A stretch of DNA of 31,154 bases, from assembly GCA_964512145.1 (NCBI GenBank), contig CAZEIM010000033.1:1-31154 (forward strand), read 5' to 3'. A model generated the notes under the pieces. It saw only the letters and a program-made list of their open reading frames with translations, searched no databases and was not told where the DNA came from. Shown piece by piece: positions 8,748 to 17,210 of this stretch (its first letter is position 1; the number at the start of each line of letters is the position of its first letter). The position numbers and the translations under genes were made by a program. The DNA comes from CAYOHR01 sp964512145. GTDB taxonomy: Bacteria > Bacteroidota > Bacteroidia > Flavobacteriales_G > JALEGO01.

Positions 8748-10005
8748 ACACAAAATATTTTATATCCATGTAATGGGATTCTGTTTCTCTCTATTTTTTT
8801 TACAGAAATTATATAGTCAACCGCTTCAATCACTTAAGCAATATCTAATTTTTCATGACTCATCTAAACATCAAGTGCAAATATTAAATAATTTGAATTT
8901 TAATTCGAATGCACTGAATAATAATTTTTTATACTCGGGTCAAATTAATAGATCGTTCAGTATGGAAGAAAAAAATAGCATGATTAACCAAGCAATTTTT
9001 CCTGCATTAGGTGGAGGAGATTTGCAAAATACCATTTCATATTCTTATAAAATAAACAACAAACAATCACTTTTTTTTAATATTCAACATAGAGTTCATC
9101 TTGATTTTACAGTAGATGAAACGTTGTATAAATTAATTTTTCTTGGCAATAAGCCATTTGAGAACTCAAAAATACAAACATCCACATCTTCTTTTCTTAA
9201 TTGGGTTGGATATCAGCAGATACAAACGGGAATTATTCATACTTTTTCTAATAATACCATGCAGTTAGGTGCTTCTGTATCATTTTTAAACGGGAGTAAT
9301 TATGGCTTACTTCAGGTGAATGATTTTAAATTATTTACAGACACACTTGGCAGAAGCTTAGAATCAAATATTAGTGTAAGCAGGTATGTCAGTGATCCAG
9401 AACAAAAAAAATATATAAATACTACAGGAATTGGAACTTCTGCTGATTTTTTTGTACGAATAGCTTTCCCTTTTTTAATTAGTATCGATTCAAGTTTTGC
9501 TAATTTAACCCTAGAGGTAAATGATTTTGGCCTAATTCGATGGAATGAACAATCTACTATTACGTTTTTAGATACATCCATTGTAAATTATCGTGGAATT
9601 TACATTAATGATATTTTGCAAGAAGATTCATCTATTAACAATCCTTTTACTTTATATTCTCAAGAGTTAAAATCCTCTTTTATTACGTACTTACCCTTGT
9701 TTTTTACAATGAAACTAGAGAAAAATATTTATAACCATACGATAGAAATTGGAATTATTCAGAGAGGAGCAGGAAGTTTTAGAACCTACTATTATGCAAC
9801 TCATTCAGGAAAGATAAAGAATAGTTTAGTTATACAATCGGGAGTAAGTTATGGTGGATATGGAAAGTTAGGTTTAATTTTTGGGTTAGCTATCAATAGA
9901 CCTCATTTTTCTTTTCAATTAGGAACCAGACAATTAGAGGGAATAATTTTCCCTCGATACAGTGCCGGAAATTCAATTATGTTTAATTTAAGTAAATATT
10001 GGTAA
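8737..10005 (+). CDS. Predicted outer-membrane beta-barrel protein (DUF5723-like)
   Basis: A 422-residue protein with an N-terminal export signal (residues 1-28, ending near LYSQ). The rest alternates polar and hydrophobic residues in short strands (NTISYSYKINNKQSLFFNIQ, TYLPLFFTMKLEKNIYNH, SFQLGTRQLEG), as expected for an outer-membrane beta-barrel. It ends in an aromatic residue (LSKYW), a common barrel C-terminal signal. The pattern resembles the Bacteroidota family DUF5723, but I cannot confirm that without a profile search. It overlaps the lipoprotein gene by 11 nt, and kdsA begins on the base right after its stop codon. Confidence 0.72.
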   Translation: MSCKHKIFYIHVMGFCFSLFFLQKLYSQPLQSLKQYLIFHDSSKHQVQILNNLNFNSNALNNNFLYSGQINRSFSMEEKNSMINQAIFPALGGGDLQNTISYSYKINNKQSLFFNIQHRVHLDFTVDETLYKLIFLGNKPFENSKIQTSTSSFLNWVGYQQIQTGIIHTFSNNTMQLGASVSFLNGSNYGLLQVNDFKLFTDTLGRSLESNISVSRYVSDPEQKKYINTTGIGTSADFFVRIAFPFLISIDSSFANLTLEVNDFGLIRWNEQSTITFLDTSIVNYRGIYINDILQEDSSINNPFTLYSQELKSSFITYLPLFFTMKLEKNIYNHTIEIGIIQRGAGSFRTYYYATHSGKIKNSLVIQSGVSYGGYGKLGLIFGLAINRPHFSFQLGTRQLEGIIFPRYSAGNSIMFNLSKYW

Positions 10006-10809
10006 ATGTTATTTAATACTTTAAAAAATAAAAAGTCTCTTTTTTTAATCGCAGGACCTTGTGTTGTTGAGTCGGAGGAAATATGCTATCAAATTGCTCA
10101 ACATTTATCAAATATTTGTGCTCGTTATAACATAACGTACATTTTTAAGGCATCCTATAAAAAAGCAAATAGAACCAGTGTTAATTCATTTACAGGTATA
10201 GGGGATATTAAGGCATTAGAAATTATTAATAAGATAGGAAAATCATTTTCTGTTCCTACATTAACAGATGTTCATACGCAAGAAGAGGTTAAATTAGCAT
10301 CTGGTTATGTAGATGTTTTACAAATTCCAGCATTTTTATGTCGTCAAACCGATTTATTAGTTGAAGCTGGAAAAACAGGGAAAATTGTAAATATTAAAAA
10401 AGGTCAATTTGCATCCCCTCAATCTATGCAATTTGCTGCCGAAAAAGTCTCTTCTACCGGAAACACTCAAATTATGCTTACAGAAAGAGGTACTACTTTT
10501 GGTTATGAAGATTTAGTAGTTGATTTTAGAGGCATTCCAATTATGCAACAAATAGGATACCCGGTAATACTTGACATAACTCATTCTCTTCAAAAGCCTA
10601 ACCAAAGCTCAGGTGTAACAGGAGGCTTACCTCATTTAATTGAGACCATTGCTAAAGCAGGAGTGGCTAGTGGGGTAGATGGAATTTTTTTAGAAACTCA
10701 TCCAAGTCCTTCCCAAGCAAAATCTGATGGTGCTAATATGCTTTCGTTGGATAAAACTGAAAAATTATTACAAACACTAATAAATATTAAAAATTCTTTA
10801 AACTTGTAA
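10006..10809 (+). CDS. kdsA: 3-deoxy-8-phosphooctulonate (KDO-8-P) synthase, metal-dependent type
   Basis: A 267-residue cytoplasmic aldolase-type enzyme that joins phosphoenolpyruvate and arabinose 5-phosphate to make KDO 8-phosphate for the lipopolysaccharide inner core. Family motifs are IAGPCVVES, FKASYKKANR, QIPAFLCRQTDLL, NIKKGQF, ERGTTFGYEDLVVDFR and GIFLETHPSP. Cys19 in GPC, together with His193, Glu230 and Asp241, matches the metal-binding set of the metal-dependent (Aquifex-like) class; E. coli KdsA has Asn instead of this Cys. The start codon abuts the stop of the barrel gene with no gap, so it is part of the same transcription unit. The length is normal for the family. Confidence 0.96.
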   Translation: MLFNTLKNKKSLFLIAGPCVVESEEICYQIAQHLSNICARYNITYIFKASYKKANRTSVNSFTGIGDIKALEIINKIGKSFSVPTLTDVHTQEEVKLASGYVDVLQIPAFLCRQTDLLVEAGKTGKIVNIKKGQFASPQSMQFAAEKVSSTGNTQIMLTERGTTFGYEDLVVDFRGIPIMQQIGYPVILDITHSLQKPNQSSGVTGGLPHLIETIAKAGVASGVDGIFLETHPSPSQAKSDGANMLSLDKTEKLLQTLINIKNSLNL

Positions 10810-10856
10810 TATTTCAAGGTTTCCAAAAAAACATAATACGTTTATAATTATTTTGA

Positions 10857-10864
10857 TAATTTTG
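10857..10864 (+). promoter_or_regulatory. Possible minus-7 box before the DUF4249-like gene
   Basis: TAATTTTG matches TAnnTTTG exactly, but it lies only 4 nt before the ATG at 10869, so the transcript would be almost leaderless. I see no minus-33 TTG at the right distance. It may be a chance match in AT-rich DNA. Confidence 0.25.
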
Positions 10865-10868
10865 TATC

Positions 10869-11909
10869 ATGAAAAGTTTTCTAGTATTGTTTGTATTCAG
10901 TATTTTTTTTATTTCTTGTAAAGAAGAAGTAGATGTAAATGCACCTTGGAAAGATGTTACGGTAGTTTACGGCTTGTTAAATAAAAAAGATAGCACACAT
11001 TATATAAAAGTAAATAAAGCATTTTTAGGAGAAGGAAGCGCGTTGCAAATGGCACAAATTAGAGATTCAAATGAATATAAAAACGTTAAAGTAAGTCTAA
11101 AAAAAATAATTAACGGAAATATTCAAGAAAGTGAAATAATTTTTTCAGATACTGTTTTGAGTAATAAGGAGGATGGCGTGTTTTATTCCCCAGAACATAC
11201 TATATATTATTCTAATGAGGTTTTAGATGCCGGAATAGAATATTATTTAGAAGTGAATGTAAATAATGGAGAAAAAATAAGCACCTCAAAAACAGGATTA
11301 ATTGAAGCTTTTAATTTAGGAGGAGGACCTATTTTCGGAAATCCTATTACTACTGTAGGCTTTGCATTAGGAGATAATAAATACTCAGATCAAATATTTT
11401 CTTGGCAATCGGTTAAATACGGTAAAGCGTATCAGTTAACGCTTACCTTTTATTATGAGGAGCACTATTTTGATGGAACATTTAATGTAAAAAGTTTTGA
11501 CTGGGTTTTTCCTGTTCAAAAATCCTTTAATGTATCCGGTGGTCAAAATATGAGTCAAAAAATTGAAGGGGAATCTTTTTATCAGCAAATTGCTTCTAGA
11601 ATAAAACCTATCTCAGAATCTGTTGATGTTAAATTTAGAAAATTTTTACCATTTCAATTTAGTATGACTGTAGGAGGGGATGAGCTAAATACCTATTTAG
11701 AGGTGAATGCACCAACAACCGGGGTGGTCTTTGAAAAACCTGAATATACTAATATTACCAATGGAATCGGTATTTTTTCTACACGCATGAATGTAACGTC
11801 TAATTTTTTAAAAAATATAAACGACAATTCTTTAATTGAACTATATAATGGGCAATATACGAAAGATTTAGGCTTCTGTTCAAATAGTGGAGCTAATGCC
11901 TGTCCGTAA
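10869..11909 (+). CDS. DUF4249-like lipoprotein
   Basis: A 346-residue lipoprotein: residues 1-16 are hydrophobic and the lipobox ends at FISC with Cys17 followed by Lys-Glu-Glu. The mature start (EEVDVNAPWKDVTVVYGLLN, then YIKVNKAFLGEG) resembles DUF4249 proteins of Bacteroidota, whose role is not established. The body is mostly beta-rich, with pairs such as YYLEVNVNNGEKIS and FGNPITTVGFALGD. It follows kdsA by 59 nt and could be read through from that operon or from a weak promoter directly upstream. No signs of truncation. Confidence 0.7.
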   Translation: MKSFLVLFVFSIFFISCKEEVDVNAPWKDVTVVYGLLNKKDSTHYIKVNKAFLGEGSALQMAQIRDSNEYKNVKVSLKKIINGNIQESEIIFSDTVLSNKEDGVFYSPEHTIYYSNEVLDAGIEYYLEVNVNNGEKISTSKTGLIEAFNLGGGPIFGNPITTVGFALGDNKYSDQIFSWQSVKYGKAYQLTLTFYYEEHYFDGTFNVKSFDWVFPVQKSFNVSGGQNMSQKIEGESFYQQIASRIKPISESVDVKFRKFLPFQFSMTVGGDELNTYLEVNAPTTGVVFEKPEYTNITNGIGIFSTRMNVTSNFLKNINDNSLIELYNGQYTKDLGFCSNSGANACP

Positions 11910-12070
11910 AAAGTGTCTTTTTGACATATTTTATGACACAATGCTTATTAATTATACGCTAATTATGACAAAACTTGCAAAAAAATGCATTTGTATGTAA
12001 CGGCATAGTAATTGAAATCAATTCATAAATTATAAAAAGAAATTTAAGTTTAATTTAATATACATTTATT

Positions 12071-13969
12071 ATGGGAAAAATAATTGGAATAGACTTAGGC
12101 ACCACCAACTCCTGTGTAGCAGTTATGGAGGGTAACGAGCCTGTAGTAATCGCAAACAGCGAAGGAAAAAGAACTACACCTTCTGTAGTTGCATTTGTAG
12201 AAGGAGGAGAAAGAAAAGTTGGAGATCCTGCAAAAAGACAGGCCATCACCAATCCTAAAAAAACTATTTTCTCTATTAAACGATTTATGGGAAATAGATT
12301 TGATGAGGTTTCAAAAGAAATTGAAAGAGTTCCTTATGAAGTCGTAAAATCTAACAATTTAGCAAAAGTTAAAATTGATGACAGAGATTATTCACCACAA
12401 GAAATATCTGCCATCATCTTACAAAAAATGAAAAAAACTGCCGAAGATTTTTTAGGCACAACAATTACAGAAGCAGTTATTACTGTTCCTGCGTATTTTA
12501 ATGATGCACAACGACAGGCTACTAAAGAAGCAGGCGAAATTGCTGGACTAACCGTAAAAAGAATCATCAATGAGCCCACTGCAGCAGCATTAGCCTATGG
12601 TTTAGATAAAAAAGGCAAAGACATGAAAATAGTAGTGTTTGATTGCGGGGGAGGAACACATGACGTATCAGTGCTAGAGTTAGGAGATGGTGTATTTGAA
12701 GTTAAATCAACTGATGGTGACACACACCTAGGTGGAGATGATTTTGATCAAGTAATTATTGATTGGTTAGCCGATGAATTTAAAAAAGAAGAAGGAATAG
12801 ATTTAAGAAAAGATCCAATGGCCTTACAAAGGCTTAAGGAAGCTGCCGAAAAAGCTAAAATTGAATTGTCTAGTACTACCAGTACAGAAATTAATCTGCC
12901 ATATATAATGCCGGTTAATGGTATTCCTAAACACTTAGTAAAAACTTTAACTCAAGCAAAGTTTGAGCAAATGGCAGATTCTTTGATCAAAAGAACCATA
13001 GATCCTTGTAGAAGTGCTTTAAAAAATGCCGGATTATCAACATCAGACATTGACGAAATTATATTAGTTGGAGGATCTACAAGAATACCTGCTATACAAA
13101 AGGCAGTACAAGAGTTTTTTGGAAAAGCTCCGTCAAAAGGGGTGAATCCAGATGAAGTAGTAGCTGTTGGTGCAGCCATTCAGGGAGGGGTTTTAACCGG
13201 AGAGGTAAAAGATGTATTACTGTTAGATGTTACACCTCTTTCTTTAGGAATTGAAACTATGGGTGGAGTATTTACTAAATTGATAGAAGCAAACACCACT
13301 ATACCAACTAAAAAATCTGAAGTTTTTTCTACAGCTGCCGATAATCAACCATCTGTTGAAATACATATTTTACAAGGTGAAAGAGCAATGGCAAAAGATA
13401 ACCGTACGTTAGGCAGATTTCATTTAGATGGAATTCCACAAGCTCCAAGAGGGGTACCTAAAATTGAAGTAATTTTTGATATTGATGCTAATGGGATTTT
13501 AAATGTTTCAGCGAAAGATCAAGGAACTGGAAAATCACAAAATATTAGAATAGAGGCAGGAAGTGGGTTATCTAAAGAAGATATTGAAAAAATGAAAAAA
13601 GAAGCAGAAGCTAATGCTGCTGCAGATGCAAAAGCTAAAGAAACAGTAGATAAAATAAACCAAGCAGACGCATTGATTTTTCAAACTGAAAAACAATTAA
13701 GTGAATATGGAGATAAAATTCCTGCTGATAAGAAAACGGGTATAGAAAATGCGTTAGCCGATTTAAAAAAGGCTTATGGAGAGAAGGATATAGAAAAAAT
13801 TGATGTTGCCATGAATACTTTAAATACAGTATTCCAAGCAGCTTCACAGGATATATACAACGCTTCTCAGCAGCAAAATGCCTCTGGAAGCAATAATCCA
13901 AATCAAGCCACTTCTAATACATCTGCCGAAGAAGTTCAAGATGTAGATTTTGAAGAAGTAAAAGGATAA
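12071..13969 (+). CDS. dnaK: Molecular chaperone DnaK (Hsp70)
   Basis: A full-length 632-residue Hsp70 chaperone. The nucleotide-binding domain has GIDLGTTNSCVAVMEG (6-21), NEPTAAALAYG (168-178), a phosphate-binding loop DCGGGTHD (191-198) and ILVGGSTRIPAIQ. Cys and His in the loop replace the Leu and Phe of E. coli DnaK (DLGGGTFD). The substrate-binding domain begins near residue 390 (LLLDVTPLSLGIETMGG). The C terminus ends EEVQDVDFEEVKG, the usual bacterial tail for co-chaperone contact. Neither dnaJ nor grpE is adjacent, so the gene stands alone between a 161-bp leader and a strong terminator. I see no CIRCE element in the leader. Confidence 0.98.
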   Translation: MGKIIGIDLGTTNSCVAVMEGNEPVVIANSEGKRTTPSVVAFVEGGERKVGDPAKRQAITNPKKTIFSIKRFMGNRFDEVSKEIERVPYEVVKSNNLAKVKIDDRDYSPQEISAIILQKMKKTAEDFLGTTITEAVITVPAYFNDAQRQATKEAGEIAGLTVKRIINEPTAAALAYGLDKKGKDMKIVVFDCGGGTHDVSVLELGDGVFEVKSTDGDTHLGGDDFDQVIIDWLADEFKKEEGIDLRKDPMALQRLKEAAEKAKIELSSTTSTEINLPYIMPVNGIPKHLVKTLTQAKFEQMADSLIKRTIDPCRSALKNAGLSTSDIDEIILVGGSTRIPAIQKAVQEFFGKAPSKGVNPDEVVAVGAAIQGGVLTGEVKDVLLLDVTPLSLGIETMGGVFTKLIEANTTIPTKKSEVFSTAADNQPSVEIHILQGERAMAKDNRTLGRFHLDGIPQAPRGVPKIEVIFDIDANGILNVSAKDQGTGKSQNIRIEAGSGLSKEDIEKMKKEAEANAAADAKAKETVDKINQADALIFQTEKQLSEYGDKIPADKKTGIENALADLKKAYGEKDIEKIDVAMNTLNTVFQAASQDIYNASQQQNASGSNNPNQATSNTSAEEVQDVDFEEVKG

Positions 13970-13989
13970 ATTAATATTTTACTCATTAC

Positions 13990-14021
13990 AAAGCTCCCCA
14001 AATTTGGGGAGCTTTTTTTTT
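13990..14021 (+). terminator. Rho-independent terminator of dnaK
   Basis: A perfect palindrome (AAAGCTCCCC at 13990-13999, AAATTT, GGGGAGCTTT at 14006-14015) is followed directly by a T run to 14021. It lies 20 nt after the dnaK stop codon and is the clearest intrinsic terminator in the window. Confidence 0.93.
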
Positions 14022-14086
14022 GCCCTAAAAAAATTATCATATTCATATGTAAACTGAAATTATTATTATTTTTACAATTATTAGCT

Positions 14087-16498
14087 ATGCAGTCAAAAAT
14101 ATTTAAACGCGTAATAAAAATTTATTGGATTACATTTTTGTTAGGGTTACTAACATGCTTGTTAATATTTATTCTTATTTCAAATGGAACTTTTGGTAGA
14201 TTGCCTGATTTAAAACAATTAGAGGATCCAAAATCTAACTTAGCTACTCAAATATTATCATCAGACATGGTATTGCTAGGTACTTATTTTAAAGAAAATA
14301 GAACGAACGTAGCATACGATCAAATTAGCCCTCATGTAATTCAGGCATTAATATCAACAGAAGATGAAAGATATTATAAACACTCAGGTATAGATGCATA
14401 CGGCTTAACTCGAGCAATCTTTTTTTTAGGTAAAAAAGGAGGGGCAAGTACTATATCACAACAATTAGCAAAATTACTTTTTACGGAAAACAAGGCAGAT
14501 AAAATTACTGTGCGTGTAATCCAAAAACTAAAAGAATGGATTATTGCTGTTCAACTAGAAAAAAGATATACAAAAGAAGAAATTTTAGAAATGTATTTAA
14601 ACCGTTTTGATTTTGTAAATCATGCAGTAGGCATAAAGTCAGCTGCAAATATTTATTTTTCAAAAGAACCTGACCAATTAAATATTCAAGAATCCGCTAT
14701 GTTGGTTGGAATGCTTCAAAATCCATCGCTTTATAACCCATTAAAAAGAGCAGAAAAGACATTAAATAGAAGAAATGTTGTATTGGGGCAAATGCTCAGA
14801 AATAAATACATTACTCCATCTCAATTAGATTCTTTAAAAAATATTGAATTGGGAATTAATTATAAGTCGGTAGATCATAAAGAAGGCATAGCAACCTATT
14901 TTAGGGAGGTTTTACGTTCAGAAGTATCTAAACTTTTAGAAGAAAAAGACGGATCAAAGTATAAAATTAGAAAAACAGATGGCGAAAAATACGATATTTA
15001 TAAAGATGGATTAAAAATATATACAACGATTGATTCGCGTATGCAAAAATATGCAGAGTGGGCTGTGCAAGAACATTTAAGAAAAGAATTACAACCCGCT
15101 ATGTTTAATAATTTAAAAAGAAAAAAGAACGCCCCTTTTGATCATCGATTATCTCAGAAAGAAATAGATGGAATTATTCAGGCCGCATTAAACAGAACAC
15201 CCAGATATAGAGCATTAATAGGCAAAGAATGTGCAAATTGCGGAAGAGGATATAAATATATTGAGAAAATAACGGTGGAAGGAAAACAATACTTTCATTG
15301 TAAAGCAGATGATTGTGGCCATAACCAACCCGTGTTTAGTGATTCTGAAATAAATAAAATAATGAATACACCTGTAAAAATGAAAGTTTTTTCATGGAAT
15401 GGTCCAATCGATACTGTTTTATCGCCTATTGATTCACTAAAGTATTATAAAAGCTTTTTACAAGCCGGATTTATGTCTATGGATCCACATACAGGACATA
15501 TTAAAGCCTGGGTAGGGGGGATTGATTTTAAAAATTTTAGTTTCGACCACGTAAAACAAAGCAAACGTCAAGTAGGTTCCACCTTTAAACCGCTTGTATA
15601 TGCATTAGCCATCCAAGAAGGATATTCCCCATGTAAAGAATTACCTAATGTAATTACTTGTTTTGATATGCCAGAAGGTCAACCTTCTTACTGTCCTAAA
15701 AATTCGGATGAGGTGTACGGATGTAATGTTACATTAAAATATGCTTTTGCTAATTCAATAAATACAGTTACGGCTCAGTTAATGAAACAGTTATCTCCAC
15801 AGGCCGTGGTAGAATTTTCTAGAAAAATTGGTGTTACCAGTCATTTAGACCCCGTTCCATCCCTTTGTTTAGGGGTAGCTGATTTATCTGTGTATGAGCT
15901 AGTAGGTGCCAATGCAACTTTTGCTAATAAAGGGATTTGGATTGAGCCTATTTTTATAACTAAAATAGAAGATAAAAATGGAAATATACTATATGAAAAT
16001 TTTCCTAAAAAAGTACAGGCCATGAATGAACACACATCTTATGCAATGCTTGATTTGATGAAAGGAGTAACAGATGGAGCTTATAATAAATGCCAAGGTG
16101 ATAAAGGTGGATATTACCGCTCCGGAACTGGTGTTCGAATTAGAAGCACATCGAGACCATATGGAGGAATTAAATACCCCATTGCAGGAAAAACAGGTAC
16201 TACTCAAAATAATTCAGATGGATGGTTCATTGGTATTACCCCCGATTTGGTAAGTGGTTGTTGGGTAGGGGCAGAAGACAGGGCAGTTCGTTTTTCTCAG
16301 ACAAATTTAGGGCAAGGAGCAAATACTGCTTTACCTATTTGGGGTTATTTTATGAATAAAGTATATTCAGATACAACTATAAACATATCTAAAGGAGATT
16401 TTGAAAGACCTGTTAATTTTTCAATTGAATTAGATTGTAATAAGTTTAAAGAAAATAATCAAGTAATAATAAACGAAGAATCTGAATTTTCTCAGTAA
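14087..16498 (+). CDS. Class A penicillin-binding protein (PBP1A type) with a four-cysteine insert
   Basis: An 803-residue bifunctional cell-wall synthase anchored by one membrane helix (residues about 10-32). The GT51 glycosyltransferase domain has the catalytic Glu92 in EDERYYKHSG, then GASTISQQLAKLL (119-131) and the EKRYTKEEILEMYLNRF motif (158-174). The transpeptidase domain has Ser498 in STFK, S557-I-N559 and KTGT (702-705). Between the two domains is a segment with Cys382, Cys385, Cys405 and Cys410 (ECANCGRGYKY, then FHCKADDCGHNQ) that looks like a small zinc-ribbon or disulfide knuckle; I do not know it from standard PBP1A proteins. The next gene starts 1 nt after the stop, so the two are probably co-transcribed. 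A near-consensus box TATTTTTA at 14067-14074 could be its promoter. Confidence 0.95.
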   Translation: MQSKIFKRVIKIYWITFLLGLLTCLLIFILISNGTFGRLPDLKQLEDPKSNLATQILSSDMVLLGTYFKENRTNVAYDQISPHVIQALISTEDERYYKHSGIDAYGLTRAIFFLGKKGGASTISQQLAKLLFTENKADKITVRVIQKLKEWIIAVQLEKRYTKEEILEMYLNRFDFVNHAVGIKSAANIYFSKEPDQLNIQESAMLVGMLQNPSLYNPLKRAEKTLNRRNVVLGQMLRNKYITPSQLDSLKNIELGINYKSVDHKEGIATYFREVLRSEVSKLLEEKDGSKYKIRKTDGEKYDIYKDGLKIYTTIDSRMQKYAEWAVQEHLRKELQPAMFNNLKRKKNAPFDHRLSQKEIDGIIQAALNRTPRYRALIGKECANCGRGYKYIEKITVEGKQYFHCKADDCGHNQPVFSDSEINKIMNTPVKMKVFSWNGPIDTVLSPIDSLKYYKSFLQAGFMSMDPHTGHIKAWVGGIDFKNFSFDHVKQSKRQVGSTFKPLVYALAIQEGYSPCKELPNVITCFDMPEGQPSYCPKNSDEVYGCNVTLKYAFANSINTVTAQLMKQLSPQAVVEFSRKIGVTSHLDPVPSLCLGVADLSVYELVGANATFANKGIWIEPIFITKIEDKNGNILYENFPKKVQAMNEHTSYAMLDLMKGVTDGAYNKCQGDKGGYYRSGTGVRIRSTSRPYGGIKYPIAGKTGTTQNNSDGWFIGITPDLVSGCWVGAEDRAVRFSQTNLGQGANTALPIWGYFMNKVYSDTTINISKGDFERPVNFSIELDCNKFKENNQVIINEESEFSQ

Positions 16499-16499
16499 T

Positions 16500-17201
16500 A
16501 TGAATAAAGTATATAAAAATGCAGAAGATGCATTGTTTGATCTTAAAGATAATATAACATTAATGGTTGGAGGTTTTGGTTTATGCGGAATTCCAGAAAA
16601 CTGCATTTCAGAACTCGTAAAAAAAGGTATAAAAAACTTAACCTGTATTTCTAATAATGCCGGGGTAGATGATTTTGGCTTAGGCTTGCTTTTGCAAAAA
16701 AAACAAATTAAAAAAATGATATCATCCTATGTTGGAGAAAACGCTGAGTTTGAAAGACAAATGCTAAGTGGTGAGTTAGAGGTTGAACTAATACCACAAG
16801 GAACATTAGCTGAACGTTGTAGAGCTGCTGGAGCAGGAATTCCCGCTTTTTTTACACCCGCTGGTTACGGAACTGAAGTTGCTGTTGGAAAAGAAACTAG
16901 AATGTTTAATGGTAAAAACTATGTTTTAGAATCAGCTTTTCATGCTGATTTTGCTTTGGTTAAAGCTTGGAAAGGAGATACGTTGGGAAATTTAATTTTT
17001 AAAGGTACCGCTCGAAATTTTAATCCTTTAATGGCTATGGCCGGAAAAGTTACTATTGTAGAAGTTGAAGAGTTGGTAGAACCAGGACAGTTGGATCCAA
17101 ATTTTATTCACACACCCGGTATCTTCATTCAAAGAATATTTAAAGGAGAAAATTATGAAAAGCGAATTGAACAAAGAACAGTACAAAAAAGAACACTTTA
17201 A
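16500..17201 (+). CDS. scoA: 3-oxoacid (succinyl-CoA) CoA-transferase, subunit A
   Basis: A 233-residue subunit A of a class I CoA-transferase that moves CoA between succinyl-CoA and a 3-oxoacid such as acetoacetate. The signature motif is MVGGFGLCGIPENCI (21-35), followed by SNNAGVDDFGLG, SYVGENAEFERQ, LIPQGTLAERCRAAGAGIPAFFTPAGYGT and HADFALVKAWKGDTLGNLIFKGTARNFNP. The C terminus (RIEQRTVQKR) is complete. The active-site glutamate of these enzymes is on subunit B, and no subunit B gene follows: the next gene encodes an unrelated secreted protein and the gene before is a penicillin-binding protein. The partner must be elsewhere if the enzyme is active. Confidence 0.93.
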   Translation: MNKVYKNAEDALFDLKDNITLMVGGFGLCGIPENCISELVKKGIKNLTCISNNAGVDDFGLGLLLQKKQIKKMISSYVGENAEFERQMLSGELEVELIPQGTLAERCRAAGAGIPAFFTPAGYGTEVAVGKETRMFNGKNYVLESAFHADFALVKAWKGDTLGNLIFKGTARNFNPLMAMAGKVTIVEVEELVEPGQLDPNFIHTPGIFIQRIFKGENYEKRIEQRTVQKRTL

Positions 17202-17210
17202 AATTTCTTC

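Noticed and set aside
11908..11922. AAAAAG/CTTTTT mini-hairpin after the DUF4249-like gene
   Set aside because: Only six mostly A-T pairs with a 3-nt loop, overlapping the stop codon; too weak to call a terminator.
11921..11951. TTGACA followed by an AT-rich block upstream of dnaK as a sigma-70 promoter
   Set aside because: Bacteroidota housekeeping promoters use TTTG and TAnnTTTG boxes, and the downstream block is only a loose TATAAT match at a poor distance.
13635..13901. Minus-strand reading frame of 88 codons inside dnaK
   Set aside because: It is antisense to the conserved DnaK C-terminal domain and has no homology signal or promoter; it reflects sparse stop codons there. Similar antisense frames inside other genes were rejected for the same reason.
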